In this document: positions 17,054-26,735 of the stretch, one piece after another
Position numbering within the stretch: the stretch's first letter is position 1
How the letters are laid out: each line of letters begins with the position of its first letter
Origin: Clostridiales bacterium
Lineage (GTDB): Bacteria > Bacillota > Clostridia > Lachnospirales > Lachnospiraceae
NCBI GenBank assembly: GCA_021199255.1
Contig: JAJQIK010000090.1
Location: 83,169-147,168, forward strand
Reading direction: 5' to 3'
Length of the DNA stretch: 64,000 bases
Notes under the pieces: model-generated
Database searches by the model: none
What the model saw: only the letters and a program-made list of their open reading frames with translations
Told to the model about the DNA's origin: nothing
Program-made: the position numbers and the translations under genes

Positions 17054-17113
17054 AAAACTGCCGCACCGGCGCAGGGCTTATCATCTGCCCTCTCTCCGGC
17101 GCGGCGGTTCTTT
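17052..17113. terminator. Bidirectional intrinsic terminator
   Basis: A long imperfect hairpin (17056-17109) pairs AACTGCCGC...CCGG...AGGGC with its complement, with one wobble, one mismatch and an internal loop. On the minus strand the stem is followed by TTTTTT, on the plus strand by TTCTTTCT. It serves the convergent PocR gene and the DUF1905/C39-like gene. Confidence 0.75.
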
Positions 17114-17148
17114 CTATGTCCTGAAAGTGGAAAGCGCTTCCCGCTTAT

Positions 17149-17817
17149 TTATGTAATAATTTCCAGATATCCCACTACTTTCGTCAGGTCAAATTCTTTC
17201 AGGATCCCCAGATTCGGATCATAATACTTTCCCTCAAATCCAACAAGATAATGGCTGTATCTTCCCATCTTTTCCATAATAATGCAGCAGCGGGGCAGCG
17301 AAACCTCTTGCCCCAGCGTATATACGATCTTATCAGCATGGCGGATACCGAGATACTCCAAGGTGACGATCATTTTACTCATGTTGGCCTGCCACTCTCT
17401 GCACTTCATAATATCGCTGGCTTCCTCCAATGTGGTTCCCGCAAGCATGGCGATACAGGATTGTCCGCATAAGCCGTCCCATGGCTGCGTGACCAGATCG
17501 ATCCCGTCGATTCTGCGAATAGGATGTTCGACGCTATAAGGACTGTTGCCGCCGACTCCTGCCACATTGCCCACGATCTCAATGGAAATCAAATATTTTT
17601 TGCCGATTTCAACCTTGGCGAGCGTATCCTGATTCACCGGAATATCATAATATCCCTGCCCCCTGGGCACAAGGTCGCAGATAAAGCAGACGTCGTCAAA
17701 GCAGACTCTTACCGGCGCGTCTCCTATCTTCTCGCACACCTCCCACACATTAAACGGTACGGCAATCGTATTTTCGTTTTCCCTAAATTCTACGGTACCT
17801 TCAAATTCATATTTCAT
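17149..17817 (-). CDS. DUF1905 domain fused to C39-like papain-fold domain
   Basis: A 222-residue cytosolic protein without a signal peptide. Residues 1-82 resemble DUF1905: KYEFEGTVEFRE, a VPVRV-like strand (APVRVCF), and a closing beta region GYYDIPVNQDTLAKVEIGKKY. Residues 108-222 resemble a C39-like cysteine peptidase fold: candidate nucleophile in GLCGQSCIAMLAG (C117 or C121), His189 in YSHYLVGF and Asp200 in KYYDPNLG. The catalytic triad is therefore plausible, but the activity is unknown. It has its own extended -10 promoter and a strong terminator, so it is monocistronic. The family call is from pattern recognition only. Confidence 0.6.
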   Translation of the reverse strand: MKYEFEGTVEFRENENTIAVPFNVWEVCEKIGDAPVRVCFDDVCFICDLVPRGQGYYDIPVNQDTLAKVEIGKKYLISIEIVGNVAGVGGNSPYSVEHPIRRIDGIDLVTQPWDGLCGQSCIAMLAGTTLEEASDIMKCREWQANMSKMIVTLEYLGIRHADKIVYTLGQEVSLPRCCIIMEKMGRYSHYLVGFEGKYYDPNLGILKEFDLTKVVGYLEIIT

Positions 17818-17862
17818 CTTGTTCCTCCATTCTGAGCCTTTTCTATTTTCTCTTCAGGGCTT

Positions 17863-17892
17863 ATTATAACACGGACAGACGCTGCCAGACAA
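17863..17892 (-). promoter_or_regulatory. Promoter for the DUF1905/C39-like gene
   Basis: Minus strand TTGTCT (17887-17892), 18-bp spacer, TATAAT (17863-17868), with TG one base before the -10 (extended -10). About 45 bp before the ATG. Confidence 0.65.
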
Positions 17893-17926
17893 CCGGGCGC
17901 AGGCCGTTTACCAGACTAAGCCCTTA

Positions 17927-19048
17927 TCACTCATCCGCCAGATCCTCAAAGCTGATATTCAGATCTACGTTTCCCGTGATACCGTCCACCGTACCCTCGT
18001 CCGAATACTGCCACACCCGAAAGGCATAGGGATAATAAATCTCGTCGCTGTAGTAGGCAATCCATTTATCATACTCTTCCAGTTGCTCCAGATCCAACAG
18101 CATCATAAAGGTCTTAAGATTACCATAAATCATCGGTGTGTATCCGGCATTGCGGATCATCTCGCAAAAGGCGATACAGTATTGGGTCCGCTCCTCTTTC
18201 GTCAGATCGGCGGTTCGTGCATTGGTATTCGAGACTGCCTCTATATCCAGCACCACAGGATATCTGACGGAATAGGGTTCTATCATATCCAGAACATATT
18301 CCGCTTCCTCTTCCGCCTCTTCCACGCTGGTCGCCTGCGTAAAGAAATAGACGCCCACCTCAATATCGTTGTCCAGGGCTCCGTTAATATTATCCTCAAA
18401 GGCGTCGTCCTCTAAGATTTCTCCCTTGGTGTATCCCCTGATCCCCAATCGTATAAAGGCGTACTCTACGCCGTCGCCGGTCACCTTCTCCCAGTCGATA
18501 TCCCCCTGATATTTGGACACGTCGATTCCCTTATGGGATATCACATTTCCATTGGCGTAATAACCGAGAATCCCATCCTCGTCCAGCGCAAATTGGTCAA
18601 GATCATATGTATGATGAGCCAGCTCATCTGAAATGGGAAAGAAGTAATACTGCCCGCCATCCGCCACCACAATTTCATCAGGGAAAAAATATCGGAGCAT
18701 CGCCGTAGTGCTTTCACCGGAAACCATAAATTCTTTCAGCTTGCCCAGCAATTCTTCGCTCACTTCCTCGCTGGTCTGTTCCTCCGTCTCCGTCACCGCG
18801 CTGGCAATCAGCGCGTCCACCTCCCCCTGGGTATATGTCATTTCCTCATCCATACGAATCGCTTCCAGTTCATTCATAACCACCGTGTTTTCCATCTGTA
18901 TGGAGCGGTATCGAAAGACCAGCACAAGGGCTATGGTAATAGACGACAGCGTCACCAGACACAGGATAATGGAACCGATCAGCCCACCGTTCTCACTCTT
19001 TCTGCGCTTTTTCTTATGTCTCTTTCTCTGCAAATAATTTTCCTGCAT
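17927..19048 (-). CDS. Membrane-anchored GH25 lysozyme-like muramidase
   Basis: A 373-residue protein with a Lys/Arg-rich N-terminus, one TM segment (about 25-47) and an acidic linker (50-160). The glycoside hydrolase 25 domain (about 170-373) has GIDVSKYQGDIDW with the first catalytic Asp, VGVYFFTQATSVEEAEEEA, and VVLDIEAVSNTN with the Asp-x-Glu pair. The C-terminal VWQYSDEGTVDGI and VDLNISFEDL are standard GH25 features. It is probably an N-terminally anchored peptidoglycan hydrolase acting outside the membrane. YitT lies 18 bp upstream. Confidence 0.92.
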   Translation of the reverse strand: MQENYLQRKRHKKKRRKSENGGLIGSIILCLVTLSSITIALVLVFRYRSIQMENTVVMNELEAIRMDEEMTYTQGEVDALIASAVTETEEQTSEEVSEELLGKLKEFMVSGESTTAMLRYFFPDEIVVADGGQYYFFPISDELAHHTYDLDQFALDEDGILGYYANGNVISHKGIDVSKYQGDIDWEKVTGDGVEYAFIRLGIRGYTKGEILEDDAFEDNINGALDNDIEVGVYFFTQATSVEEAEEEAEYVLDMIEPYSVRYPVVLDIEAVSNTNARTADLTKEERTQYCIAFCEMIRNAGYTPMIYGNLKTFMMLLDLEQLEEYDKWIAYYSDEIYYPYAFRVWQYSDEGTVDGITGNVDLNISFEDLADE

Positions 19049-19066
19049 ATGCTCTCCTATCTTATC

Positions 19067-19951
19067 CTACATCCGTTCGCTAAAGTAGCTTTTGTATCCT
19101 TCTCCAAAAATCTCCGTTGCGCTGGTAATAATCATGAACGCGGCAGGGTCCTGCTCTTTTACGATCTCTTCCACCAGCGGAGATATGGTCTTTTTCATGG
19201 CGCACATAATCACTTTCTTATCCTTTCCACTATATGCGCCCTGCCCGTCGATATATGTCACGCCGATATCCAGTTCCGCCAGAATACGTTCCGTAATCTG
19301 CTCCGGCTTACTGCTGATAATATACAACAGCTTCGCCTCATCCCTGCCATACAATACAAAATCCATTACGATCGACGCGCATATCGCGGAAATCGCCGCG
19401 TATAGGGCGGCGTTGATATCCCGGAAAAGAATCCCCGACATGGTCACAATCACAGCGTCGGTCAGGAAAAAAAGCCTGCCGGTCTTAATATGCGGAACCT
19501 TCAGTCTGATTGCCTTAACAATAATGTCCATTCCTCCGGTCGTAGCCCCCGCCCGGAAAATAACGCCAATGGCAGCCGCCGATAAGGCGCCTCCTGCCAG
19601 AGCGGCCAGCAGCGTATCACGGGTAGCCGCCTCATATACCGCCAAAAGATTGGTAAACACCGAAATCAGGGTGGTGGCATAGATGGAAGACACCGTCAGG
19701 CCCCAGCCAAATTTCCAGACTCCATAGAGCAGAATCGGTATATTCAGGAGCAAAATCCACGTACCGGTACTGACAGGCAGCAGCCTGCTCAAAATAATGG
19801 AAATCCCGGTAACTCCTCCGGGCGCCATATTATTGGGGTCGATGAACAAACTGACCCCCGCCGCATAGATAAACGCCGCTACTGTTATTATAATATATTT
19901 CTTTAGCAATTCTGTCTTGCTTTTTTTACTATTTTTAACATATTTTTTCAT
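19067..19951 (-). CDS. YitT family membrane protein (DUF161-DUF2179)
   Basis: A 294-residue integral membrane protein. Five or six hydrophobic segments occupy about residues 15-200, including the family motif DPNNMAPGGVTGISIILSR and GATTGGMDIIVKAIR. The soluble C-terminal DUF2179 domain (about 210-294) carries VTYIDGQGAYSGKDKKVIMC. Transport function is not established for the family. GAGG 4-5 nt before the ATG at 19951 is preferred to an in-frame start at 19984. It is likely co-transcribed with the GH25 gene. Confidence 0.9.
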   Translation of the reverse strand: MKKYVKNSKKSKTELLKKYIIITVAAFIYAAGVSLFIDPNNMAPGGVTGISIILSRLLPVSTGTWILLLNIPILLYGVWKFGWGLTVSSIYATTLISVFTNLLAVYEAATRDTLLAALAGGALSAAAIGVIFRAGATTGGMDIIVKAIRLKVPHIKTGRLFFLTDAVIVTMSGILFRDINAALYAAISAICASIVMDFVLYGRDEAKLLYIISSKPEQITERILAELDIGVTYIDGQGAYSGKDKKVIMCAMKKTISPLVEEIVKEQDPAAFMIITSATEIFGEGYKSYFSERM

Positions 19952-20053
19952 TTTTCCTCTATTGTAAAGAATTTGCGCTGACAAATCCCCTCAGGCCGCT
20001 TCCCTGATTTCCTGTTTCCCCTTAGTGTTTCCTTCCGCCGGGATTTCATACGC

Positions 20054-20085
20054 AAAAGAATCCGCATAACGACTATGCGGATTCT
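20054..20085 (-). terminator. Intrinsic terminator after ilvA
   Basis: A perfect 12-bp stem (AGAATCCGCATA at 20057-20068 with TATGCGGATTCT at 20074-20085), 5-nt loop, followed by TTTT on the minus strand. Confidence 0.8.
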
Positions 20086-20106
20086 CCTCACAATAGGGTT
20101 TTCTGA

Positions 20107-21342
20107 TTAGATGCTCGCCCGCACCAGCTTGGGCTGATATCCGTTTTCATGCAGCGCGTCAATAATCTGGTTCTTATGCTCCGTCCCGTAGGCTTCCATG
20201 GTAATCCGAAGCTCCACCGCCGCATTGCGGTTGATGGATACAAACTGATTATGCTCCAGCTTAATGACATTGCCGCTCTGTCTGGCAATCACATCAGATA
20301 CTCTGGAAAGCTCTCCCGGCTTATCCGGCAAAAGCACGGAAACCGTAAAGATTCTGTCCCGCAGCACCAGACCCTGCTGTACCACAGAGGACATCGTGAT
20401 TACATCCATGTTGCCGCCGCTTAAGATGGAAACAATCTTCTTATTCTGCACATTCAGGTGCTTTAACGCAGCCACTGTCAGCAGGCCGGAATTTTCTACA
20501 ATCATCTTATGGTTTTCCACCATATCCAGGAAGCAAACCACCAGTTCTTCATCCTCTATGGTGATGATATCGTCCAGATTTTTGCTGACATAAGGGAATA
20601 TGTTCACGCCCGGCGTCTTAACCGCCGTACCGTCCGCGATCGTACTCACATGATCCAGCGTCAGCACCTTCCCCGCGCGTATGGATTCCTGCATACAGTT
20701 CGCCCCCGCCGGTTCCACACCGACCACCTTGATTTTGGGATTCAGAAGCTTGGCCAGGGTAGAAACGCCGGTAGCCAAGCCGCCTCCGCCAATCGGTACC
20801 AGAATATAGTCCACAAGGGGCAGTTCCTTAATAATCTCCATGGCGATGGTTCCCTGTCCCGTAGCCACCTCCAGATCGTCAAAGGGGTGCACAAAGGTAT
20901 AGCCCTTCTCCTCCGCCAGTTGATACGCATAGGCACAGGCTTCGTCATAGACGTCTCCATATAATACGACCTCCGCGCCATAGCCCTTCGTGCGGTTCAC
21001 TTTGATAAGCGGCGTCGTAGTCGGCATAACGATCACAGCCTGTACGCCGTAGCATTTCGCCGCGTAAGCGACTCCCTGGGCGTGGTTGCCCGCAGACGCG
21101 GTAATCAGTCCCTTATCCCGCTCCTCCTGCGTCAGGGTGCTGATCTTATAATAAGCGCCCCGCAGCTTATAGGCTCCGGTCAACTGCATATTCTCCGGCT
21201 TTAAATATACCTTATTGCCTGTCTGCGCGCTGAAATAATCGCTGTATATCAGCTTCGTCTCAGAGGCGACCTCCTTGACGATTTCATATGCTTCCTCAAA
21301 TTGATCTAAGGATAATTCTTTCGTCCCCATATTGATTTCCAT
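20107..21342 (-). CDS. ilvA: Threonine ammonia-lyase with C-terminal ACT domain
   Basis: A PLP enzyme deaminating threonine to 2-oxobutyrate. The PLP Lys lies in LTGAYKLRGAYYKI, the serine/threonine-binding loop in TASAGNHAQGVAYAAK and the phosphate-binding glycine loop in VPIGGGGLATGVS. Residues about 330-411 form an ACT regulatory domain (VLLPDKPGELSRVSDVIA), as in the ~400-residue catabolic/allosteric form. No other ilv genes are nearby, so a catabolic or general supply role is equally possible. It has its own terminator; only a TATAAT-like -10 with no good -35 is visible upstream. Confidence 0.92.
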   Translation of the reverse strand: MEINMGTKELSLDQFEEAYEIVKEVASETKLIYSDYFSAQTGNKVYLKPENMQLTGAYKLRGAYYKISTLTQEERDKGLITASAGNHAQGVAYAAKCYGVQAVIVMPTTTPLIKVNRTKGYGAEVVLYGDVYDEACAYAYQLAEEKGYTFVHPFDDLEVATGQGTIAMEIIKELPLVDYILVPIGGGGLATGVSTLAKLLNPKIKVVGVEPAGANCMQESIRAGKVLTLDHVSTIADGTAVKTPGVNIFPYVSKNLDDIITIEDEELVVCFLDMVENHKMIVENSGLLTVAALKHLNVQNKKIVSILSGGNMDVITMSSVVQQGLVLRDRIFTVSVLLPDKPGELSRVSDVIARQSGNVIKLEHNQFVSINRNAAVELRITMEAYGTEHKNQIIDALHENGYQPKLVRASI

Positions 21343-21399
21343 GCCTTTCCCCCGCCCTGTCCTAAGCGGTTACCTGTTACTTCCATTATAGTCTGTCTG

Positions 21400-22359
21400 T
21401 CAAGCTCCGGCTGATTCGCCGCCGTCTTCCCTCTCCACGTCAAACAGCGCGTCCACAAATTGATCTGCGTCGAATTTCTGCAAGTCGTCTATGGATTCCC
21501 CTACGCCGATATATTTCACCGGAATCTGCAGCTGCGACTGAATCGCCACCGCGATACCGCCCTTCGCCGTCCCGTCCATTTTGGTCAGGATAATGCCGGT
21601 AAGATCGGCGGCCTCGCCAAACTCCTTCGCCTGCTGCAAGGCGTTCTGCCCGGTAGTACCGTCCAATACTACCAGATTTTCCCGATGGGCGTCGGGAAAT
21701 TCCTGGTCAATGATACGGTTGATCTTTTTCAGCTCCTCCATCAGGTTCTTCTTATTGTGGAGCCTGCCTGCCGTATCGCACAGAAGCACGTCGACGTTGC
21801 GCGCCTTCGCGGCATGTACCGCGTCAAAAATAACGCTGGCGGGATCGGAGCCCTCCGTCCCTCCGATCATCTCCACGCCGGCACGGTTCGCCCACTCGCC
21901 AAGCTGCTCTCCCGCAGCCGCCCGGAAGGTATCCGCAGCGGCAATCAATACCCTGCGCCCCTGCCCTTTTAGCTTGCCTGCCAGCTTGCCAACCGTAGTG
22001 GTCTTTCCTACGCCGTTGACCCCGATTACCAGCACCACCGACTGCTTATGCTCAAACTCATAGGCAGTTTCGCCCACCTGCATCTGCTCCTTGATATTTT
22101 GAATCAGGAACTCCTTGCACGCCGCAGGTTCCTTGATATGATTCTCCTTCACCTGTTCTCTCAGCTTCTCCAGAATCGCGTCAACGGCGTTCACGCCCAG
22201 ATCCCCCATAATCAGAATCTCTTCCAGCTCCTCATAGAAATCCTCATCAATACTGGAAAAACCGCTGAATACGGAATCAATTCCATGCACAATATTATTT
22301 CTGGTCTTTGTCAGGCCTTCCTTCAGTCGGCTAAAAAAGCCTTTTTTTTCTTCACTCAT
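21400..22359 (-). CDS. ftsY: Signal recognition particle receptor FtsY
   Basis: A 319-residue SRP receptor GTPase. The N-domain (1-95) precedes the P-loop VIGVNGVGKTTTVGKLAG, the G3 motif LLCDTAGRLHNKKN and the G4 motif ILTKMDGTAKGGI. It lacks the long acidic A-domain of E. coli FtsY, as is usual in Firmicutes. The ATG at 22359 overlaps the smc stop by one base (TGATG), which suggests translational coupling; the in-frame TTG at 22362 is less likely. It pairs functionally with ffh at 14233-15600. Confidence 0.96.
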   Translation of the reverse strand: MSEEKKGFFSRLKEGLTKTRNNIVHGIDSVFSGFSSIDEDFYEELEEILIMGDLGVNAVDAILEKLREQVKENHIKEPAACKEFLIQNIKEQMQVGETAYEFEHKQSVVLVIGVNGVGKTTTVGKLAGKLKGQGRRVLIAAADTFRAAAGEQLGEWANRAGVEMIGGTEGSDPASVIFDAVHAAKARNVDVLLCDTAGRLHNKKNLMEELKKINRIIDQEFPDAHRENLVVLDGTTGQNALQQAKEFGEAADLTGIILTKMDGTAKGGIAVAIQSQLQIPVKYIGVGESIDDLQKFDADQFVDALFDVEREDGGESAGA

Positions 22360-25300
22360 CAATCATCTAATTCCTTATCAATTAAATTAACGCTGACCAG
22401 CGTAGACACACCCTTCTCCTGCATGGTAATTCCATACAGGCGGTCTGCCTTCTCCATAGTGCCTCGCCTGTGGGTAATCACAATAAACTGCGTATTCTTG
22501 GTCAGCTTATGCAGATACTTCGCAAACCGGGCTACGTTGTTTTCATCCAGCGCCGCCTCGATCTCGTCCAAAAGACAGAAGGGAGACGGTTTCAGATTCT
22601 GGATTGCGAATAACAGACAGATTGCCGTCAGGGATTTCTCCCCGCCGGACATCTGCATCATATTCACCAGCTTTTTACCCGGCGGCTGGGCGATAATACG
22701 GATACCAGCCTCCAGAATATCTTCTTCCTCGATTAACTCCAGCGTTCCCTTACCGCCGCCGAACAATTCCTTAAATACCTTATCAAACTCTCTGTTGATC
22801 TCGGCGAACTTCTCCTGGAACTGCCTGCGCATGGAAGTATCCAATTCCTCAATAATACCGGTCAGGGTCTTCTCCGCTTCTACCAGGTCGTCATGCTGGG
22901 TCTTTAAGAACGTATAGCGCTCCATCAGGTTCTTATAGTCCTCGATGGCATTGACGTTGACGTCCCCTAATTTTCTGATCTCGTCCTTTAGGGCGCTGAT
23001 GTCCTTCTTCATGGACGACAGATCTGTCATCTCTTCCTTCTTCAGAGCCTCCGCGTCGGAAAGGGTAATCTCATATTCGTCCCACATATAGTTAATCTGG
23101 GATTCTATGGATTCTTCCATCCGTTCCTTCTGGCTATTGAGACGATATACCTCCTTATCCAGCGCTGTCATGCGTTGGGACAATTCCTCCCGGGTGGTGA
23201 AGAAATTTTTCTGTTTCGCGGATAACTGCTCCTTGGTTTCCATATCCTCTTTCAGCTTCTTTTCCGCATCTGTCCGGGCAGTATGGGAGGCTTCAATCGT
23301 CTTCTCGATCTCCAGAATACTGGCTCTCTTACGCTCTACTTCCTCTTTGCCTAAATGGAGTCCCTCCTGCACCTCGGTCAATTCCGCTCTGTGCCTTGCG
23401 ATTTCAGCGTCCACACGCTCCAGATTCTGTCTTTGGAAATCTGCGCTTTGACGCATCTTTTCCACTTCCACATCACGTTCGGACACCTGCGCAGCCTGTT
23501 CGGATTCTTCCGCACGCTTCTCTTCCAGTTGCTTCTGAAATTCCGCGATCTGCGCCTCCACCGTTTTTTCCAGTTGTTCGGAATCCTCCAGCTCTCTGGC
23601 AATTTCATCTTTACTTACCTGAATATCCTTGATTTGCAGCGTGATATCCTGTTCCTCGTTCTTTAACGCCCCGAATCCTTCTTCTGTCTCGTTCTTCTTA
23701 TCCTGCGCCTGAATCACATTCATTCTGGCGGTATTCTGCTCGATAAACTTACGCTGCAACTGTCCCTTGGTATCCTCCAGCTCCAGACGCAGTTGATTCC
23801 TTCGCTTCTTGGTCTCCTCAATATCATTCAGGAGCCGATCGACGTCAAGGACATACTGCCTGACCTTTTTCTCCAGCTCTTCTATCTCCCGGCGTCTGCC
23901 CAGAAGATTGGAATTGTTCTTAAATGCGCCGCCGCTGATTGCGCCGCCGGGAACAAGCAGTTCTCCCTCCAGCGTGACCATACGGATACCATAATCAAAC
24001 TTTCTGGCAATCTGTACGGCATGGTCGATATGATCCACGACCAAGATGCGTCCCAGCATGGCCTTCGCCACATTCTGATATTTCTTCTCTGTTCTGACCA
24101 ACTGATCCGCCACGCCGATAACGCCCTTTTCCTTCAGCGCCTCCGGGTTTTTAAACTCCTGGGGATTGGTGATGCTGGTCAGCGGCAGGAAGGTTGCGCG
24201 CCCTGCCTTCGTCCTTTTCAAAAAGCTGATCATATGCTTGGCGGTTTCCTCATTCTCCGTAACAATATTCTGGATATTGCCGCCCAGCGCCGTCTCGATA
24301 GCCGTCTCATACTTTGCCTCAGCCTGAATAATGTCCGCCACGACGCCTATAATGCCCTTCTCGCTGTCCTTCTGCTCCATAACGGCTTTCACGCTGCCGC
24401 CATACCCCTCGTAACGCTCTGTCAGATTAGAAAGCGCTTCCAGCTTGGACTTCTGCTGGTGATACAGCACCTGCGTATCCCGAAGCTTCTGGTCTTTGGC
24501 GGAAAGCTCTTCGCGAATCCCGCCCAACTGCTCCTCCATGCTCTCCTGCTTCTCGTTGAGCTCCCGGATGACTGCGTTGACGGCCTCAAATTCTTCCTCC
24601 AGCTTTTGAATATTCTCCGTCTGCTCCGCCTCATCTGATTTGGCGCGCAGCAGCCGGGAATTCAGTTCCGCCTTACGGATATTGATCTGCTCCAGCATGG
24701 TGTCATAGCGCCCCATTTTAGACTTGATGGTGGCGCGGTTGTTTAAGGCGTCGATAATGGTATTTTTACCGCTTTCTATCTTATTATTTAGTTCCTCGAT
24801 CTTTCCCTGGGTGGTTTCCAATAGCTGTCTGGCTCCGGTTCTGGCCTGTTCCAGTTGTTCCAGCCTGTCGTCGATATCCCTTTTTTCTGTTACGATACCA
24901 TCCTTTTCTTTCTCTTTTTCATCGAGCTGTTCCTGAATACTGTGTATCCGGTTCTGTAGGTGCTCCTCATTTCCCTCCGCAGAGTGAATCTGTTCCTTCA
25001 GGACATTGATCTCACCCTCCAGCTTAGAACGCATGACGCCGGTATCGGTAAGCGTGGCTCTGGCCGCCTCGATCGCCTGATCTAACAGCTCGATCCTGCT
25101 CTCTATCCGCTCATACTCCGACTTGATATTTTCGTACCGGTTGGTAGTCTCTTCCAGATCGCCGGAGGCAATCTGCAGCTTGCTCTCCGTCTGCGCAAGC
25201 TGTTCCCGTATCTGTACGTTTTCCAACAGGAACACATTTACGTCCAGCGCCTTTAATTCTTCCTTCTTTTTCAAATAAACCCTGGCCTTCTCCGACTGTC

Positions 25301-25919
25301 TCTCTAAAGGCCCCGTCTGTTTCTCCAGCTCCGCCAGAATATCATTGACGCGCAGCAAATTCTGCTTTTCATTTTCCAGCTTTTTCTGCGCCGCATATTT
25401 TCTCCGCTTAAACTTGACAATCCCCGCCGCCTCGTCAAAAAGCTCCCGGCGCTCCTCCGGCTTACCGCTCAGGATCTTGTCGATCTGCCCCTGGCCGATA
25501 ATAGAATAGCCTTCCTTGCCGATACCGGTGTCATAGAATAATTCATTGACGTCCTTCAGCCGACATGCCGTGCCGTTAATCATATACTCGCTTTCACCGG
25601 AACGGTAGAGACGTCTGGATACCGTCACCTCGTCATAATCAATGGCAAGCTGATGATCCGAATTGTCCAGCGTAATCGCCACGTAAGCATAGCCCAGAGG
25701 CTTACGCATCTCTGTGCCCGAAAAGATAACGTCCTGCATGGAAGCGCCCCGGAGCTGTTTAATACGCTGCTCGCCCAGCACCCATCTGACCGCATCCGCC
25801 ACATTACTCTTACCGGAGCCGTTGGGCCCGACAATACCCGTGATGCCGTTATGGAACTTGAAATTGATTTTATTGGCAAAGGATTTGAAACCATGTACCT
25901 CTATACTTTTTAAATACAT
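22359..25919 (-). CDS. smc: Chromosome segregation protein SMC
   Basis: The 1186-residue condensin ATPase. The N-terminal head has the Walker A motif GPNGSGKSNVADAVRWV. Two long coiled coils (about 170-500 and 670-1010) flank a hinge (about 515-640) with GVIGVADQLVRTEKKY. The C-terminal head has the ABC signature MSGGEKSLTAICLLFAI and Walker B FCLLDEIEAALDE. Length is normal. It lies between rnc and ftsY, the conserved Firmicute cluster; its partners scpA and scpB are not in this window. Confidence 0.97.
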   Translation of the reverse strand: MYLKSIEVHGFKSFANKINFKFHNGITGIVGPNGSGKSNVADAVRWVLGEQRIKQLRGASMQDVIFSGTEMRKPLGYAYVAITLDNSDHQLAIDYDEVTVSRRLYRSGESEYMINGTACRLKDVNELFYDTGIGKEGYSIIGQGQIDKILSGKPEERRELFDEAAGIVKFKRRKYAAQKKLENEKQNLLRVNDILAELEKQTGPLERQSEKARVYLKKKEELKALDVNVFLLENVQIREQLAQTESKLQIASGDLEETTNRYENIKSEYERIESRIELLDQAIEAARATLTDTGVMRSKLEGEINVLKEQIHSAEGNEEHLQNRIHSIQEQLDEKEKEKDGIVTEKRDIDDRLEQLEQARTGARQLLETTQGKIEELNNKIESGKNTIIDALNNRATIKSKMGRYDTMLEQINIRKAELNSRLLRAKSDEAEQTENIQKLEEEFEAVNAVIRELNEKQESMEEQLGGIREELSAKDQKLRDTQVLYHQQKSKLEALSNLTERYEGYGGSVKAVMEQKDSEKGIIGVVADIIQAEAKYETAIETALGGNIQNIVTENEETAKHMISFLKRTKAGRATFLPLTSITNPQEFKNPEALKEKGVIGVADQLVRTEKKYQNVAKAMLGRILVVDHIDHAVQIARKFDYGIRMVTLEGELLVPGGAISGGAFKNNSNLLGRRREIEELEKKVRQYVLDVDRLLNDIEETKKRRNQLRLELEDTKGQLQRKFIEQNTARMNVIQAQDKKNETEEGFGALKNEEQDITLQIKDIQVSKDEIARELEDSEQLEKTVEAQIAEFQKQLEEKRAEESEQAAQVSERDVEVEKMRQSADFQRQNLERVDAEIARHRAELTEVQEGLHLGKEEVERKRASILEIEKTIEASHTARTDAEKKLKEDMETKEQLSAKQKNFFTTREELSQRMTALDKEVYRLNSQKERMEESIESQINYMWDEYEITLSDAEALKKEEMTDLSSMKKDISALKDEIRKLGDVNVNAIEDYKNLMERYTFLKTQHDDLVEAEKTLTGIIEELDTSMRRQFQEKFAEINREFDKVFKELFGGGKGTLELIEEEDILEAGIRIIAQPPGKKLVNMMQMSGGEKSLTAICLLFAIQNLKPSPFCLLDEIEAALDENNVARFAKYLHKLTKNTQFIVITHRRGTMEKADRLYGITMQEKGVSTLVSVNLIDKELDD

Positions 25920-25935
25920 ATATACCTCTCGTCTG

Positions 25936-26643
25936 TCATTGAGCCGTATGTCTCTCCGGCGTCTTTTGATTCAGCAGGGCTTCATAAGCCGCCTGCTGTT
26001 CCGCCGCTTTCTTGGAGTGCCCCGTTCCGCTTCCGACCCTGGTATCGCCCACGAATGCCGCCACTGTGAAGGTTTTCGCATGCTCAGGCCCTTCTGACTT
26101 GAGCAATTCATAGCGCAGCGTTCCCTGATTGTCCCGCTGTACCATTTCCTGCAAAATGGTTTTGGCGTCGTAAAACAATTCTTTATGATCTAAATCCGAT
26201 AGGATAAACCGGTGTATGAATTTCTTTGCTTCCTCAATGCCGCTGTCCAAATAAATAGCGCCTATCATCGCTTCCATCACATCGGAAATGATAGAATCTC
26301 TCGTCCTTCCCCCGGTAGCCTCTTCTCCCTTTCCCAAAAGAATATACTGTTCTAAGGAAATTTCCCTGGCGCAGAATGCCAGAGACGGCTCGCATACCAT
26401 AGAGGAACGTTTCTTGGTTAGCTGCCCCTCCGGCAGCTTTGTATATTCCCTGAACAGAAAATCGCTGCTGACCAGCTCCAGCACCGCGTCTCCCAGAAAT
26501 TCCAGCCGCTCATAATCTCCGCTTTTATTTATTTTCTGTTCGTTAGCATAAGAGCTGTGGGTAAGCGCCCGCTGCAGCAGCGCTTTATCCTGAAAGGTAT
26601 ACCCTATTGCCCGCTCTAACTGTGCCATTCTCTCTTCCAACAT
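25936..26643 (-). CDS. rnc: Ribonuclease III
   Basis: A 235-residue double-strand-specific endoribonuclease for rRNA processing. The signature ERLEFLGDAVLELVSSDFLF and the second acidic site SDVMEAMIGAIYLDSG are present. A C-terminal dsRNA-binding domain (about 160-230) ends in GTGHSKKAAEQQAAYEALL. The start at 26643 (MLEERMAQLERAIGY) has GGGAG about 10 nt upstream; the frame is open to 26697, but the extra 18 residues are not family-like. It belongs to the acpP-rnc-smc-ftsY series. Confidence 0.95.
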   Translation of the reverse strand: MLEERMAQLERAIGYTFQDKALLQRALTHSSYANEQKINKSGDYERLEFLGDAVLELVSSDFLFREYTKLPEGQLTKKRSSMVCEPSLAFCAREISLEQYILLGKGEEATGGRTRDSIISDVMEAMIGAIYLDSGIEEAKKFIHRFILSDLDHKELFYDAKTILQEMVQRDNQGTLRYELLKSEGPEHAKTFTVAAFVGDTRVGSGTGHSKKAAEQQAAYEALLNQKTPERHTAQ

Positions 26644-26735
26644 AAAACCCAATCTCCCATTTTGCGCCCGTCTCACAGCCGGGACGCATACAAACACGGA
26701 AAAGCCCCTTCGTTTCAGAAAGGGCTTCTATTTCT

